64,000 nucleotides of DNA. It comes from Saturnia japonica (Eukaryota > Arthropoda > Insecta > Lepidoptera > Saturniidae). Of the stretch, positions 57,101 through 64,000 are shown one piece after another (position 1 is the stretch's first letter; each line of letters opens with the position of its first letter). The stretch spans positions 2,229,705 to 2,293,704 of the forward strand of contig CM065334.1 of the NCBI GenBank assembly GCA_033032175.1, read 5' to 3'. The position numbers and the translations under genes are program-made. The notes under the pieces were generated by a model, which was not told the origin of the DNA, searched no databases, and worked only from the letters and a program-made list of their open reading frames with translations.

Positions 57101-60100
57101 CTTTATATTAATTTCGTTATTTACATCACTTTCTGTTTAGTGGTTTATAAACCAATGTATACTTTTAAATACCCCAAAATATTTTCTATAGAGCTTAGGA
57201 TGATAATATGGTGGTAGACGAAGAATTTTTATAGCATATTGCTGATTACTTTCTGTTAACTGTTGTTAATTACCTTTTTATTTAAGTAGAATTTAGCATT
57301 TCAATATTTTGATAATTGTGGTACGACTCATTGCCAAGCACAATAACTGATTAAGCGAAACATTTTCCTTGTAACTAACTAGATTTTTTTATTAATAACT
57401 GTACCCATAGAAAAAATTAATAAAATCGTATGGATCGAAAGACGACTGCCGCGTCACTGTCATACAAATGAAAATTGCATGTTTATTAGTTCACTAATAC
57501 GGCCTTGCGCAAAGATGAGTTGAAGTCTCTTTAGTGAAATTTAAACCTACTGGACAAAGTAGTAGAACAGACATTTATATAAAGCTAAATTTAATTTCCA
57601 GCACAAGCTGCCGGCCGCTTCTTCACCTGGCTGAACAGCATCACCGGCGCAACTCCTAACAATTATCACATCGCTGGATACAGCGTCGGTGGTCACGGAG
57701 CTGGCATTATAGGCAGAACTATCAGCGGAAATGTCGGTTATGTAACTGGTTAGTTCTTTACAGACGAAATTATTGTCTAAAGCAAGAAACAAACTAAAAG
57801 TAGAGAACCAGAGTGAGAGTGAGCTTGCAGTGATATATGGCAGGATATTATGTCCTACTGGAGACAATTCGCTACCACGAAACATCAAATGAAACATAGA
57901 CCATGTGTTGTCCTGGTCTGGTCTCTATAGGCGCGATCTAAAATCGGCCAGTGTATATTATTCATGAATTTAGAATGGTAGGGAACTGTTTTTTCAACAT
58001 TATAAATTTAATACTTCGTCACAATGACCTCTTGATTTTAAGTCACGACGTTTCCCATGTGCATTAACCGGAACACATCTATTGATGTTTGGCGATGGAT
58101 TTTCAACTTGAGGATGGTAGCTAGCCAGGTAGGTATTAGCAAAAGCCCTACCACCATATTATGGTATTCGGTATTATGCATCACGAAGCGCAGGCTCATT
58201 GTCCAATACTACATGCTACCATTGAGCCAACTATGTCATGAGTGTAAATGTCAAAATCAAAGCGGAGATCTTGAAGAAACAATAATTTAAAGTAAAAAAG
58301 AAACTCCGTCACGGAACGCCTGGCAGATGTGAAACATTGAAATTATTTTGTTTAAGTTATATGCGTAAAAGAACAGAATTACGACAGGAAGCGGATATGG
58401 GATAATGAAAAGATAAAGCATTACAAATTTGTTCCATTAAATAATGACTGACTATTACATAAATAATTAAATATTCATTTTTATTAAATACAAAAAAATA
58501 AATTTTTAAAAATTTATTTGAAATCGCGACAACTCAATTATTTATATTCATAATTTCATAATTAATAAATAAATCGATATGTTCGAACCTAAGACTTTTG
58601 AAAATAGTAGTAACGCTTACGACCGCTAGACCACGAGGTGATTTTAAGAGTGTGCTGAAAATATGCTTCTGTTCATATATTCCATCATATAGCGTGGCGA
58701 CGGATCGCCACGACCATTATTGCCACGCCAACAATCAGGTTTACCTTCGCCTATAGATGTTTCACATCAAAAAGAAAAAACAGTCATGAGGACTGCCGAC
58801 AGAAGTAAAAACTTAAAACTATAAAAACAGTTGTTATTTCTGGATATCCAAATTAATTTTTTGACCTTAAATTAAAACTTATAAATCAAAACTGTTGCAC
58901 GCAACAAATTTGTTTTATCACGTTAGTAAAATAACTACTAAATTACTATAAAATACGCATTGCATAGTAATTGTAGGTTTTGACCGTGTCGATGACGACT
59001 TACATGAATTTACTCCATATCCAAACCTCCCTATACAAGTTTTCACTTCAATAATTGTAACTCTTGCAGGTATGGATCCTGCTGATCGCTGGAACGCAGC
59101 GTGGCTGTTCAGAGCCAACGATGGATTGTACACTGAAACTATTCACACTAATGTTGGCAACATGGGCATCACACAGAACCTTGGCCACGTCGCCTTCTAC
59201 CCCAACGGTGGTAGGAACCAGCCCGGATGCATGACGGCAGTCTGCGATCATTATAGGTAATCATTAATTAGGAGGATACGCGGTCTAAGAAACATTTCAA
59301 GAATAGCTATTTATAAAATCTATTGCGTCGCGCTCTGCCCCGAAGCCTCACTGAAAGTAAAATTGACTGTTTCCTCCTTCAAAACTGTACCGATTTTAAT
59401 ATTTTTTTCAAGAATAATATTAAAAAGAGTTTGGCTATGTCTGTTTGTTTTTGTTTTTCAATTTGTATGCGTCAAATTTGTTTTCTGGACGTCTTTACTA
59501 GAAAGTAAAAAAGGGCAATTTTCGTCATTTTAAAAGGCTCCTAGTTTTTATAATAATTAATTTATTAAAAAAAATCAAAACATAAAGACATGGTAGTGGT
59601 AGATATAAATTTTACGGTGTAAAAATATATGCTCTAGTACCATTATCCTGGGAGAGAACAGGGGAATACGTTTGTATGGGCAAAACACTGCTCGCGTTTC
59701 TACTTAACCAACATCAATAAAAGACCGAGATTACTGAATTCGAATGTATATTTCTTTTTATAACTTCTTCAAAATATATGATGTTCTTTTCTTTTTTCTG
59801 AAAAAAAAAATCTTGTTTATATTTCTGTTAACGGTTTCCTAGCTTTATGTCTGTCTTTCTTTCTCACAAAATTTTGTTTAAGTAAAAAATTCTAAAGGAT
59901 AGAGCACAGTGAAATTTCTTTGAGGATTTCTCTTTACTTTGGGCAGTTAGACTGGTGAAACCCCTCCAACTCACAGAATATCGCAGCTAAACCTTGTGTT
60001 GTATTCATGCGGTGAATAGGGTTTCCAAGGCAACTGGGGACGGGGGGTTCAAGGTAATATCTCCTCTAGTAAATCTCTTACGAGTGTCCACAGCCGCTCT

Positions 60101-61769
60101 TTTATAACGAAGTAACTTATCGCCGGATGAGAGCTACACTGAAAAAAGTGACCGTCCCGACGGACTCTATTAAAAAAAAATGATTATGCCAGTCATGTAA
60201 TTTCTTTAGCTGTATTATGACCAGATTTCTACGCACTGTTTTATGAACATTACGAGTAACTCCGATTGTGACTCCAAAGCCCAGTGCGTGTGGTACTGTT
60301 GTGGAAGGGAGAAGAGGGTATTAGATTGAACAGCTCTTCAGAACAGTCACCGTGATACAGACGGTAGAACACGCTCAACGAGGGGATGTTTAATCTCTCC
60401 AGTCTATCTGTTAAAAAACGAACTCGGCTCCACACCGCCAAGCGTCGCTACGCCAACAACCGGTCTTATTGCCGGCCGCATTACATTTTTCACATCAAAA
60501 ATACCAATATTGCAGGCTTTTGATGATAATTTGTAGTAGGTAGGAGTGATTTTCAGCAACAATGGCACTTTTAATACCATTGTTTACGGTCTCCAGGTCA
60601 TATTACTTCCTGGGAGAATCATTAAGGACTGGTGGGTTCACCGGCCGTCGCTGCGTCAACCTTCAGGAGGCTCTCAACCAAAGGTGCACAGGGAGCGGTA
60701 ATCTGAGAATGGGAGGAATTCAACCAAAGACTGGGTGAGTTGTTAATTTCTTCTTAAACTGGCTTTACAATGTTCAAAGATTTGCTAGTTATAAAGTGAG
60801 CTATATATGTAACTACGTTATGATTTAAAATGCTATGAAACGAAAAGGCGACGCTATAAAAAGACAAACACATACATCTATAAGATTTAGCCTGCGAGAG
60901 AATGAGGTACACGGTTAAATGCAAGTCCTGATTTTCACAACGTTGATCTTCGTTTAATTGGCCTAGCACTGTGACGGCCAGACTTGTATGCACCGTTATA
61001 TGTACAGTGCAAGTGGTCGGTAGTTCGAGTCCCGCTGATTTTTTTGTATAAAGTAGGGACTAGCAGAAAGGAGAAGTTGCATAATGTGCGTGCAAGTCTG
61101 ATCGTCACCCTGCTAGGCCAATTCGACAGATCATAATCGTGAAAATAAGTACTTGCATTAACCATGGCATGTATAATTGTATTTTATCTACACCAAGGGT
61201 GGGCAATGTACGGCCCGCGAAGGTTTTTAATCCAACCCGCCAACGTCCCTTCTAAAAAAGAAGTGTATAGCCCTCCGAAATGTTTTTTAACAGCCTCGTC
61301 GACACATGAAATAGAGGAAAACTCATCAAAAGCCATATGTCACAAACATCTACCACGACATGACTTTTAAGCAAAAGTTAAATTCCTTTATTCTTTTAAA
61401 AACCCAAGCGGGTACTTACCAAGTTTGTAACTTTAAATTAATAATTAAATTTGAAAGAAACGCTAACACAACACACTGTATTAGCTCAAAATAAAATTTT
61501 ATATCTCGGTGTTGGTCGGTCTCCCGCGATACATGATTACTTAATACTATTTTGGTAAGAAAGATTTTTGTTTTTTCTTTGTAACCCTCGTAAGCTATAA
61601 TCCTATAGATGTATGTTTGTCTCTTTTTAATATCGCTTTTTTGTTTTTTCACTTCAATAATATTTTCCTTTGGTCATAAGTTTTAGTAATATTTTCTATG
61701 TTTGTTTACAGGCAAAGCGGCATCTTCCACCTGCAAACCAACCCTCTCCCACCGTTCTCAAGAGGATGA
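48114..61769 (+). CDS. Secreted pancreatic-lipase-family enzyme, gene 2 (8 exons, 329 aa)
   Basis: Tandem paralogue of gene 1. Exons: 48114-48165, 50558-50732, 52393-52541, 54962-55045, 57602-57748, 59070-59256, 60597-60734, 61712-61769; introns GT-AG with phases 1,2,1,1,1,2,2, exactly as in gene 1. The spliced frame is 990 nt. The N-terminus MSDFKTLVLISFVAGIN acts as signal peptide, with Asp and Lys before the hydrophobic core. HG is at 109-110, nucleophile Ser181 in GYSVGG, Asp205 in GMDPADR, His263 in CDHYR. The lid loop has four residues between two Cys (PGCMTAVC). No PLAT domain. Predicted extracellular lipid hydrolase, more likely phospholipase A1 or galactolipase type than a lid-bearing triacylglycerol lipase. 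Exon 5 shares 36 of 48 complete codons' residues with gene 1. The start is chosen because exon 1 length equals that of gene 1; an in-frame upstream ATG (47982) lies in a T-rich tract. Confidence 0.93.
48532..49118 (+). mobile_element. Helitron-like element HelC, copy 4 (full length)
   Basis: 587 bp from TCTATACTAATATAATAAAG to CTTTGGGGCACAGCTAG, flanked by A and T. It is the reference copy of the family. No Rep/helicase coding. Confidence 0.8.
49163..49416 (+). mobile_element. MITE-B, copy 3
   Basis: Starts GTGCGTCTCGGGACGTTCGA, then CAGAAGTGATAACTT (left inverted repeat). Ends ACGTTACGAAGCGGTTTACC and AAGTCATCACTTC (right repeat, one mismatch). A type-1 SINE head is nested at 49252-49322. 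Confidence 0.78.
49252..49322 (-). mobile_element. tRNA-derived SINE (type 1) head fragment
   Basis: The reverse strand reads CTCGTAGCCTAGCGGTCGTA (A-box region) and TAGATTCGAATCC (B-box). Not a real tRNA gene: no acceptor-stem match. Confidence 0.65.
49711..50025 (+). mobile_element. MITE-A, copy 4
   Basis: Starts GGACAGTCATAAGAACTGCC and GACAGAAGTGAAAACT; ends AAAGTTTTCACTTC. The core has TACTACGCGTCGCTAGTCTG and GCATGTCGAGG. The best preserved copy of the family. Confidence 0.82.
50112..50482 (-). mobile_element. Helitron-like element HelB, copy 8 (3' end missing)
   Basis: Reverse copy from ATAACGTTGGGTCTTTTTAA to ACTTCAATTTTATTAATTGT. The CTAGCTGTGC end is absent. It ends about 75 bases before exon 2 of lipase gene 2. 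Confidence 0.72.
50558..50732 (+). CDS. Lipase gene 2, exon 2
   Basis: 175 nt. Encodes DPVISKFDPDGPRYDYLEDD ... YHLFT. Acceptor TTTTCCCAG, donor CTAG|GTATGT. HelB copies lie on both sides. Confidence 0.93.
50751..51220 (-). mobile_element. Helitron-like element HelB, copy 9 (nearly full length)
   Basis: Starts CTAGCTGTGCCCGTGGCTTC 18 bases after the exon 2 donor and ends ACACTTCAATTTTATTAATT. Same orientation as copy 8 on the other side of the exon. Confidence 0.78.
51405..51690 (+). repeat. Dispersed repeat E, copy 2
   Basis: Matches the reverse complement of 38900-39165, including ATGGAACCCCGGGGTTTGTA and CAACGGTCACTCGTCGC. Confidence 0.55.
51760..51860 (+). repeat. Dispersed repeat F, copy 4 (short)
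   Basis: Carries GTGAATTACCTCCACC, AGAAAATCGCAGCCAAATAA and TTTTGTATTCCTGGCAAGTG. Confidence 0.45.
52025..52190 (+). mobile_element. tRNA-derived SINE (type 2), copy 2
   Basis: The head has CACTAGTAGTAAGCCCTACT and the B-box GGTTCCAGATTCGATCC, then CATGACTGACTTTTATGTGA and the tail GTGTCTGGGTGTTAAATATC. Same layout as the minus-strand copy at 11905-12040. Confidence 0.75.
52393..52541 (+). CDS. Lipase gene 2, exon 3
   Basis: 149 nt encoding SNPSVSQPLVIN and RRTIVLMHGFAGS with the oxyanion HG. Donor CCAG|GTTAGT. Confidence 0.94.
52690..54285 (+). pseudogene. Jockey-like non-LTR retrotransposon, decayed, 5' truncated
   Basis: Reverse transcriptase pieces in order: AFDCVDHSMLLLKLKHYG (first catalytic Asp region), then ARIGVPQGSILGPFLF. 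The YADD box is missing: sequence after GPFLF jumps to a downstream segment. Next come VDSIVFLGVTLDSKLYWSSY, MSYGILLWGSAAEVE and LQKREIRAIYNMRPRE. The tail has FYNKILTHFTDLPDNKNEDH across frame changes and a 3' UTR with CCGGTTCTTCTCGATGACTG and CATAAGTGCCTTCTTAGGGC. Multiple frameshifts and stops; inactive. 3'-end relatives are at 19995 and 32525. Confidence 0.85.
54285..54475 (+). repeat. Dispersed repeat G, copy 5
   Basis: AAACTAACTTCAACGATTTT and CATTTGAAAACCTCCTCC in family order; adjoins the LINE 3' end. Confidence 0.5.
54796..54854. repeat. 59-base inverted repeat (strong hairpin)
   Basis: ACAGACG-3nt-GTTCAAATCCCA pairs with TGGGATTTGAAC-3nt-CGTCTGT: 19 paired positions, one symmetric 3x3 internal loop, 15-base terminal loop. 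The 12-bp arm resembles a tRNA T-arm or B-box, so it may derive from two inverted SINE heads. About 110 bases before exon 4. Confidence 0.75.
54962..55045 (+). CDS. Lipase gene 2, exon 4
   Basis: 84 nt encoding NVIVLDWSSGSWYGPNAIRA, the beta5 strand with the DW motif. Donor GCTG|GTGAGT. Confidence 0.94.
55130..55767 (+). pseudogene. Frameshifted remnant of an unidentified protein, probably repeat-associated
   Basis: Two overlapping frames together give about 210 codons. The first (to 55384) carries ALQHFKDFDLDVIYIATNAP, then NRMERRMAPLSHEL and HDNFGSHLDSSNRTTD. The second (from about 55362) carries IWSQIVIDDFPVVAEFIAP, then YAHHVREFYYLLQIVKW, VLCCGVRRSSLW and NPFLPPPVLMKQT. The sense of the text continues across the frame change near 55365, so it was one protein. 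No start codon fits upstream. I recognise the pattern only as an uncharacterised, repeated arthropod protein (from memory; not verified). It stops 11 bases before HelA copy 5, so it may be part of a larger element interrupted by or carried with that Helitron. It is not a lipase exon. Confidence 0.6.
55779..56129 (+). mobile_element. Helitron-like element HelA, copy 5 (full length)
   Basis: 351 bp. 5' TCTATATTAATACGCGCGTA, 3' hairpin GGTCGAATTTCGACC (7-bp perfect stem) then AATGGGCGACCGCTAG. Preceded by A and followed by T. It is the cleanest copy and defines the family ends. Confidence 0.85.
57602..57748 (+). CDS. Lipase gene 2, exon 5 (nucleophile elbow)
   Basis: 147 nt encoding NNYHIAGYSVGGHGAGII with nucleophile Ser181. 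Donor ACTG|GTTAGT. Confidence 0.95.
58045..58250 (-). mobile_element. SINE-like repeat (type 3), copy 2
   Basis: Contains TTTCAACTTGAGGATGGTAG, CTAGCCAGGTAGG and CTACCATTGAGCCAACTATG, as in 23545-23760 and 61940-62095. Confidence 0.55.
58583..58640 (-). mobile_element. tRNA-derived SINE (type 1) head fragment
   Basis: The reverse strand reads CTCGTGGTCTAGCGGTCGTA and TAGGTTCGAAC. Degraded head only. Confidence 0.55.
58781..59049 (+). mobile_element. MITE-A, copy 5, ending next to a splice acceptor
   Basis: Starts CAGTCATGAGGACTGCCGAC, then AGAAGTAAAAACTT (left repeat with one change), and ends AAGTTTTCACTTC at 59037-59049. The middle is strongly diverged from other copies. Its right end is 20 bases before exon 6 of lipase gene 2. 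Confidence 0.72.
59070..59256 (+). CDS. Lipase gene 2, exon 6 (Asp and His of the triad)
   Basis: 187 nt. Starts with GMDPADRW (Asp205) and ends with PGCMTAVCDHYR (His263). Two codons longer than gene 1 in the beta9 loop (HTNVGNMGITQNLGHVAF). Confidence 0.94.
59925..60080 (+). repeat. Dispersed repeat F, copy 5
   Basis: GGATTTCTCTTTACTTTGGG, CACAGAATATCGCAGC and GGTGAATAGGGTTTCCAAGG in family order. Confidence 0.5.
60245..60480 (-). pseudogene. Non-LTR retrotransposon RT C-terminal fragment
   Basis: The minus-strand frame reads LNIPSLSVFYRLYHGDCSEE then LFNLIPSSPFHN, a stretch characteristic of the region after the RT domain in jockey/CR1-type elements of Lepidoptera. About 70 codons, truncated on both sides. 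Confidence 0.7.
60597..60734 (+). CDS. Lipase gene 2, exon 7
   Basis: 138 nt encoding SYYFLGESLRTGGFTGRRC and RMGGIQPKTG. Acceptor TCTCCAG, donor CTGG|GTGAGT. Confidence 0.94.
60735..61711 (+). other. Lipase gene 2, intron 7
   Basis: 977 bp. Contains SINE-like repeat K in an inverted pair (60845-61165) and, around 61190-61240, a stretch with AGGGTGGGCAATGTACGGCC. Acceptor TGTTTACAG. Confidence 0.8.
60845..61165. mobile_element. SINE-like repeat K, copy 2, with inverted partner
   Basis: Plus-strand copy about 60845-61060 (AAATGCAAGTCCTGATTTTC, GGCCTAGCACTGTGACGGCC, GTAGTTCGAGTCCCGC). A second copy in reverse orientation lies at about 61070-61165 (CAAGTCTGATCGTCACCCTG, CTAGGCCAATTCGACAGATC). 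The two arms could pair over roughly 95 bases. Confidence 0.6.
61712..61769 (+). CDS. Lipase gene 2, exon 8
   Basis: 58 nt including the TGA stop at 61767-61769. Encodes GIFHLQTNPLPPFSRG. Same length as gene 1 exon 8. Confidence 0.94.
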
Positions 61770-61827
61770 AATCAACACATTTTTAATTTAATATGTATCT
61801 ATATTTTTAATACTCAAAAATATATAA

Positions 61828-61833
61828 TATAAA
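61828..61833 (+). terminator. Candidate variant polyadenylation signal of lipase gene 2
   Basis: TATAAA 59 bases after the stop; no canonical AATAAA is present in the first 150 bases. The region is very AT-rich, so this is a weak call. Confidence 0.35.
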
Positions 61834-61939
61834 AAATAATATTCTGGAAGCTTCATTTTTATTCTTGGCAACAAACTCTCCTAATATTATGTGACAATGT
61901 GGCAAGATGGTAACAGACTAAGCCTGGTGGAAGGACTGG

Positions 61940-62095
61940 CTCTCAAGTGCAGCTGCCGGAACACACCTAATAGGTGATTAGCAACGGATTTTCTACTTAA
62001 TAGTTGTAGCTAGCCGGGCGGGCAGTAGAAAATACCCTTCAACCTTCGTCGATCGACGCGGAGTCCGTTCACGCTACCACTAAGCTATCATTGAT
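61940..62095 (-). mobile_element. SINE-like repeat (type 3), copy 3
   Basis: CAGCTGCCGGAACACACC, GTTGTAGCTAGCCGGGCGGG and ACCACTAAGCTATCATTG repeat the order seen near 23545 and 58045. Confidence 0.55.
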
Positions 62096-62309
62096 TCAAT
62101 GTTGATTTTAAATAGCTATAGACTGCAGTGACCACTTAACATTGAGTGGATGATACGCCTGTTTTTTAATTCATACCATAAAAAAGAAAACCTAACGCAC
62201 AATAGTACTGCCTTAACATATTCATCGCACGAAATTTACTGCTCGAATAAAGTACTCCCGAAATCCTACACCTGTCTTATACAGGTTGATTCATTTAAGT
62301 TTTTTTATA

Positions 62310-62800
62310 TTTTTTATACAACTAAGGTTGCAAACAAGCATACTGCCCGCCTAATGGTAAGCGGCTAACGCTTTAAATACCAAACCAAAATTATTAAAAC
62401 ATATCTGTCTCTGAGAAGAGTTTTCCTTACTAAAGATATTACATGTTTTTTTTATCTTAAAAATATTTCGTCAAGCTCAATAAAAAAGTTATGGGGTTCG
62501 GGTGCATGGGCATCATAACTGGCACCACAACCATATATATCACTAGCACCTTACCAACCTTCAAGCTCCCTAACAAAACGAGGTCTGGAACACAACGCAA
62601 GGTTATTTGGTTCCAATCTTCTGTTGACTGGAGGTTTTCCACCAGTCGGATTGCCCCAAGTAGAGATAGATCTCCCATGAAATTTTTCTGTCCGCTATCT
62701 CTCTTTGATGTTTGTTGTATGTCTGATAACAACAACAATACCAATTTTATAAGCCTCCTTGTTCTTATAATAATTAAATATCTGGACAACCGAGATATGC
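62310..62800 (-). repeat. Dispersed repeat F, copy 6 (longest, inverted)
   Basis: Left end AAACAAGCATACTGCCCGCC is the reverse of a LINE-like tail; right part has GGTTTTCCACCAGTCGGATT and CCAAGTAGAGATAGATCTCC. Extends the family upstream of the other copies. Confidence 0.5.
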
Positions 62801-63429
62801 TCGGTGTCCAACAAAAAAAACAGCTATCCAGCTAAAATTGGAATTTAAAACACTCTAAATACAATGTTTCATCCAAATCATTGGAGCCCTTTCTGAGAAA
62901 CCAATTACATATAATATATTGTATACAAGAGTTGCTCTTAGATTTATCGAAAATATCAAAACATAGGAACATGGAAGTATTAGATATTGATTTCTATACC
63001 AATAATATAAAGAAGAAAGATTTGTTTTTTTGTTTGTAATGGATAAACTCAAAAACTACTTGACCAATTGGGCGAAGTGCCCGAAAGCATGCCACAATGG
63101 GGCGGAGATGCGATGAGAGGGAAAAAGGACGGCATCCACTGACCTGCGTATCAGCAAATCTGCTCCAGGTTGTCTTGTAGAGCCGCGTCCTTAATTATAT
63201 CCGAGGAAGTATTCGCGAATATCTCAGAGGGAGAGCGGGGTGCGTGAGAGTAATAAAAAATCTCGACCGCTGGGCGAGCGCGTGACGAAGGCAGTGTAGT
63301 GTCGGTAACAAATCGTACACGACGGGAGAGAGGGTGGGAGATGGTAGGTGATATATGAAACGCGAGTTGGCCTTACCACCGATTTTAAAAATTCTTTCAC
63401 CAATATAAATCTACGGTATCAGCGAGTAA

Positions 63430-63575
63430 CATAGGCTATATTATAATTAGAAAAATTAATTTATTCCTCATAAAACTGTCGATAGTTTTACAAAAATTAT
63501 AAAAAATTGCCTGCACAGGTGCTTTGTCGATGTTTGACGTATAAAATTAACACGGGTGAAACCGTGAGGCACAGC
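63430..63575 (+). mobile_element. Helitron-like element HelC, 3' fragment
   Basis: Ends GGGTGAAACCGTGAGGCACA then GCTGTG in place of GCTAG, matching the 3' end of the 48532-49118 copy. The 5' part is lost. Confidence 0.55.
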
Positions 63576-63814
63576 TGTGTTAGATATAGATTGTCTGTTA
63601 TAAAATTATTTGTTCTAGTATCCAGCACGTACAGTATTCCCTTATATTCAGGGAGGAAGCAGGGGAATTCGTTTTTATGGAGTAAACGACATTCACGTTT
63701 CTTCTAAATCTCGAGAAAAAAAAACTCTATTGGTGAATCTCGGCCAGAGCTGGCTTTGGAATTAGCATTTTTCATAGCCACCAAGAGATCTCTAATACAT
63801 CGACGGTCGTTACT

Positions 63815-63980
63815 GTCATGCCAACCTGCAAGCCTCTCAGCTGCTTCATATACACTGTCTGATTCCGAAACGCGACAAACTAAAAGACTATCAGCGTAAC
63901 GGGCTTATTTATCACCATGTGTATGGTCGTTGGAAGCCAATTGAATACTACCACTCCCCTTGATTATTGGATACTAGCTT
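63815..63980. repeat. Dispersed repeat J, copy 2
   Basis: GATTCCGAAACGCGACAAAC, TTTATCACCATGTGTATGG and TGATTATTGGATA match 37465-37620. Confidence 0.5.
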
Positions 63981-64000
63981 TGCCGTGTACGCAATTTTTT

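Larger units (their letters stand above)
55046..57601 (+). other. Lipase gene 2, intron 4
   Basis: 2556 bp. Contains the broken unknown ORF (55130-55767), HelA copy 5, and about 1.4 kb of AT-rich sequence (56130-57601) without a recognised element. Acceptor TAATTTCCAG. Confidence 0.8.
57749..59069 (+). other. Lipase gene 2, intron 5
   Basis: 1321 bp with a type-3 SINE-like repeat, a SINE head fragment and MITE-A copy 5, which runs to within 20 bases of the acceptor CTCTTGCAG. Confidence 0.85.
59257..60596 (+). other. Lipase gene 2, intron 6
   Basis: 1340 bp with dispersed repeat F (59925-60080) and a minus-strand LINE fragment (60245-60480). Confidence 0.8.
62830..64000. other. Gene-free sequence to the window end
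   Basis: No gene seen. Contains a GC-richer patch (63070-63350), a HelC 3' fragment (63430-63575) and repeat J (63815-63980). The last bases (CTAGCTTTGCCGTGTACGC) look like the start of another reverse-orientation Helitron-like copy. Confidence 0.55.

Noticed and set aside
61190..61240. hAT-type terminal sequence (GGGTGGGCAATGTACGGCCC)
   Set aside because: Resembles one end of known hAT families, but no matching inverted end or 8-bp duplication was found nearby.

Overview
This window looks like AT-rich, repeat-rich nuclear DNA from an insect, most likely a moth or butterfly. The evidence is genes split by introns with GT-AG borders, several non-autonomous Helitron-like families (TC...CTAG ends, inserted between A and T), tRNA-derived SINEs, jockey- and RTE-like non-LTR remnants, a Bel/Pao element, and secreted insect-type neutral lipases. 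Species and chromosome cannot be told from the sequence.

Host genes. Only two are supported, both on the + strand and in tandem: lipase gene 1 (coding 26156-37834, 8 exons, 328 aa) and lipase gene 2 (coding 48114-61769, 8 exons, 329 aa). All seven intron positions and phases match, and six of the eight exons have identical lengths. They are therefore paralogues from a tandem duplication. Both encode signal-peptide-bearing members of the pancreatic lipase family (alpha/beta hydrolases) with a complete Ser-Asp-His triad. Both lack a C-terminal PLAT domain, have a lid of only four residues between its two cysteines, and have a shortened beta9 loop. In this family that combination is linked to phospholipase A1 or galactolipase activity rather than classical triacylglycerol lipase activity.

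Layout. 1-545: mariner remnant. 546-4158: Helitron-like and other repeats. 4164-10112: complete, young Bel/Pao LTR retrotransposon with 5-bp target-site duplication and one intact 1887-aa gag-pol frame. 10113-26155: gene-free, packed with Helitrons, SINEs, MITEs, a 103-bp tandem array, non-LTR fragments and a deleted pogo/Tigger-like element (24909-25569). 26156-37834: lipase gene 1. 37835-48113: intergenic, including a 171-bp satellite array (about 39710-42395). 48114-61769: lipase gene 2, whose introns hold a 1.6-kb jockey-like remnant, Helitrons, MITEs and a broken ORF of an unknown repeat-associated protein. 61770-64000: repeats only.

Most of the sequence is mobile-element debris. The points most worth follow-up are the lid-poor lipase pair, the satellite with internal block duplications, transposon ends lying within about 20 bp of lipase splice sites, and the broken unknown gene abutting a Helitron in intron 4 of gene 2. 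Exon borders were assigned by hand from splice consensus, reading phase and agreement between the two paralogues. Repeat borders marked approximate were judged by eye.
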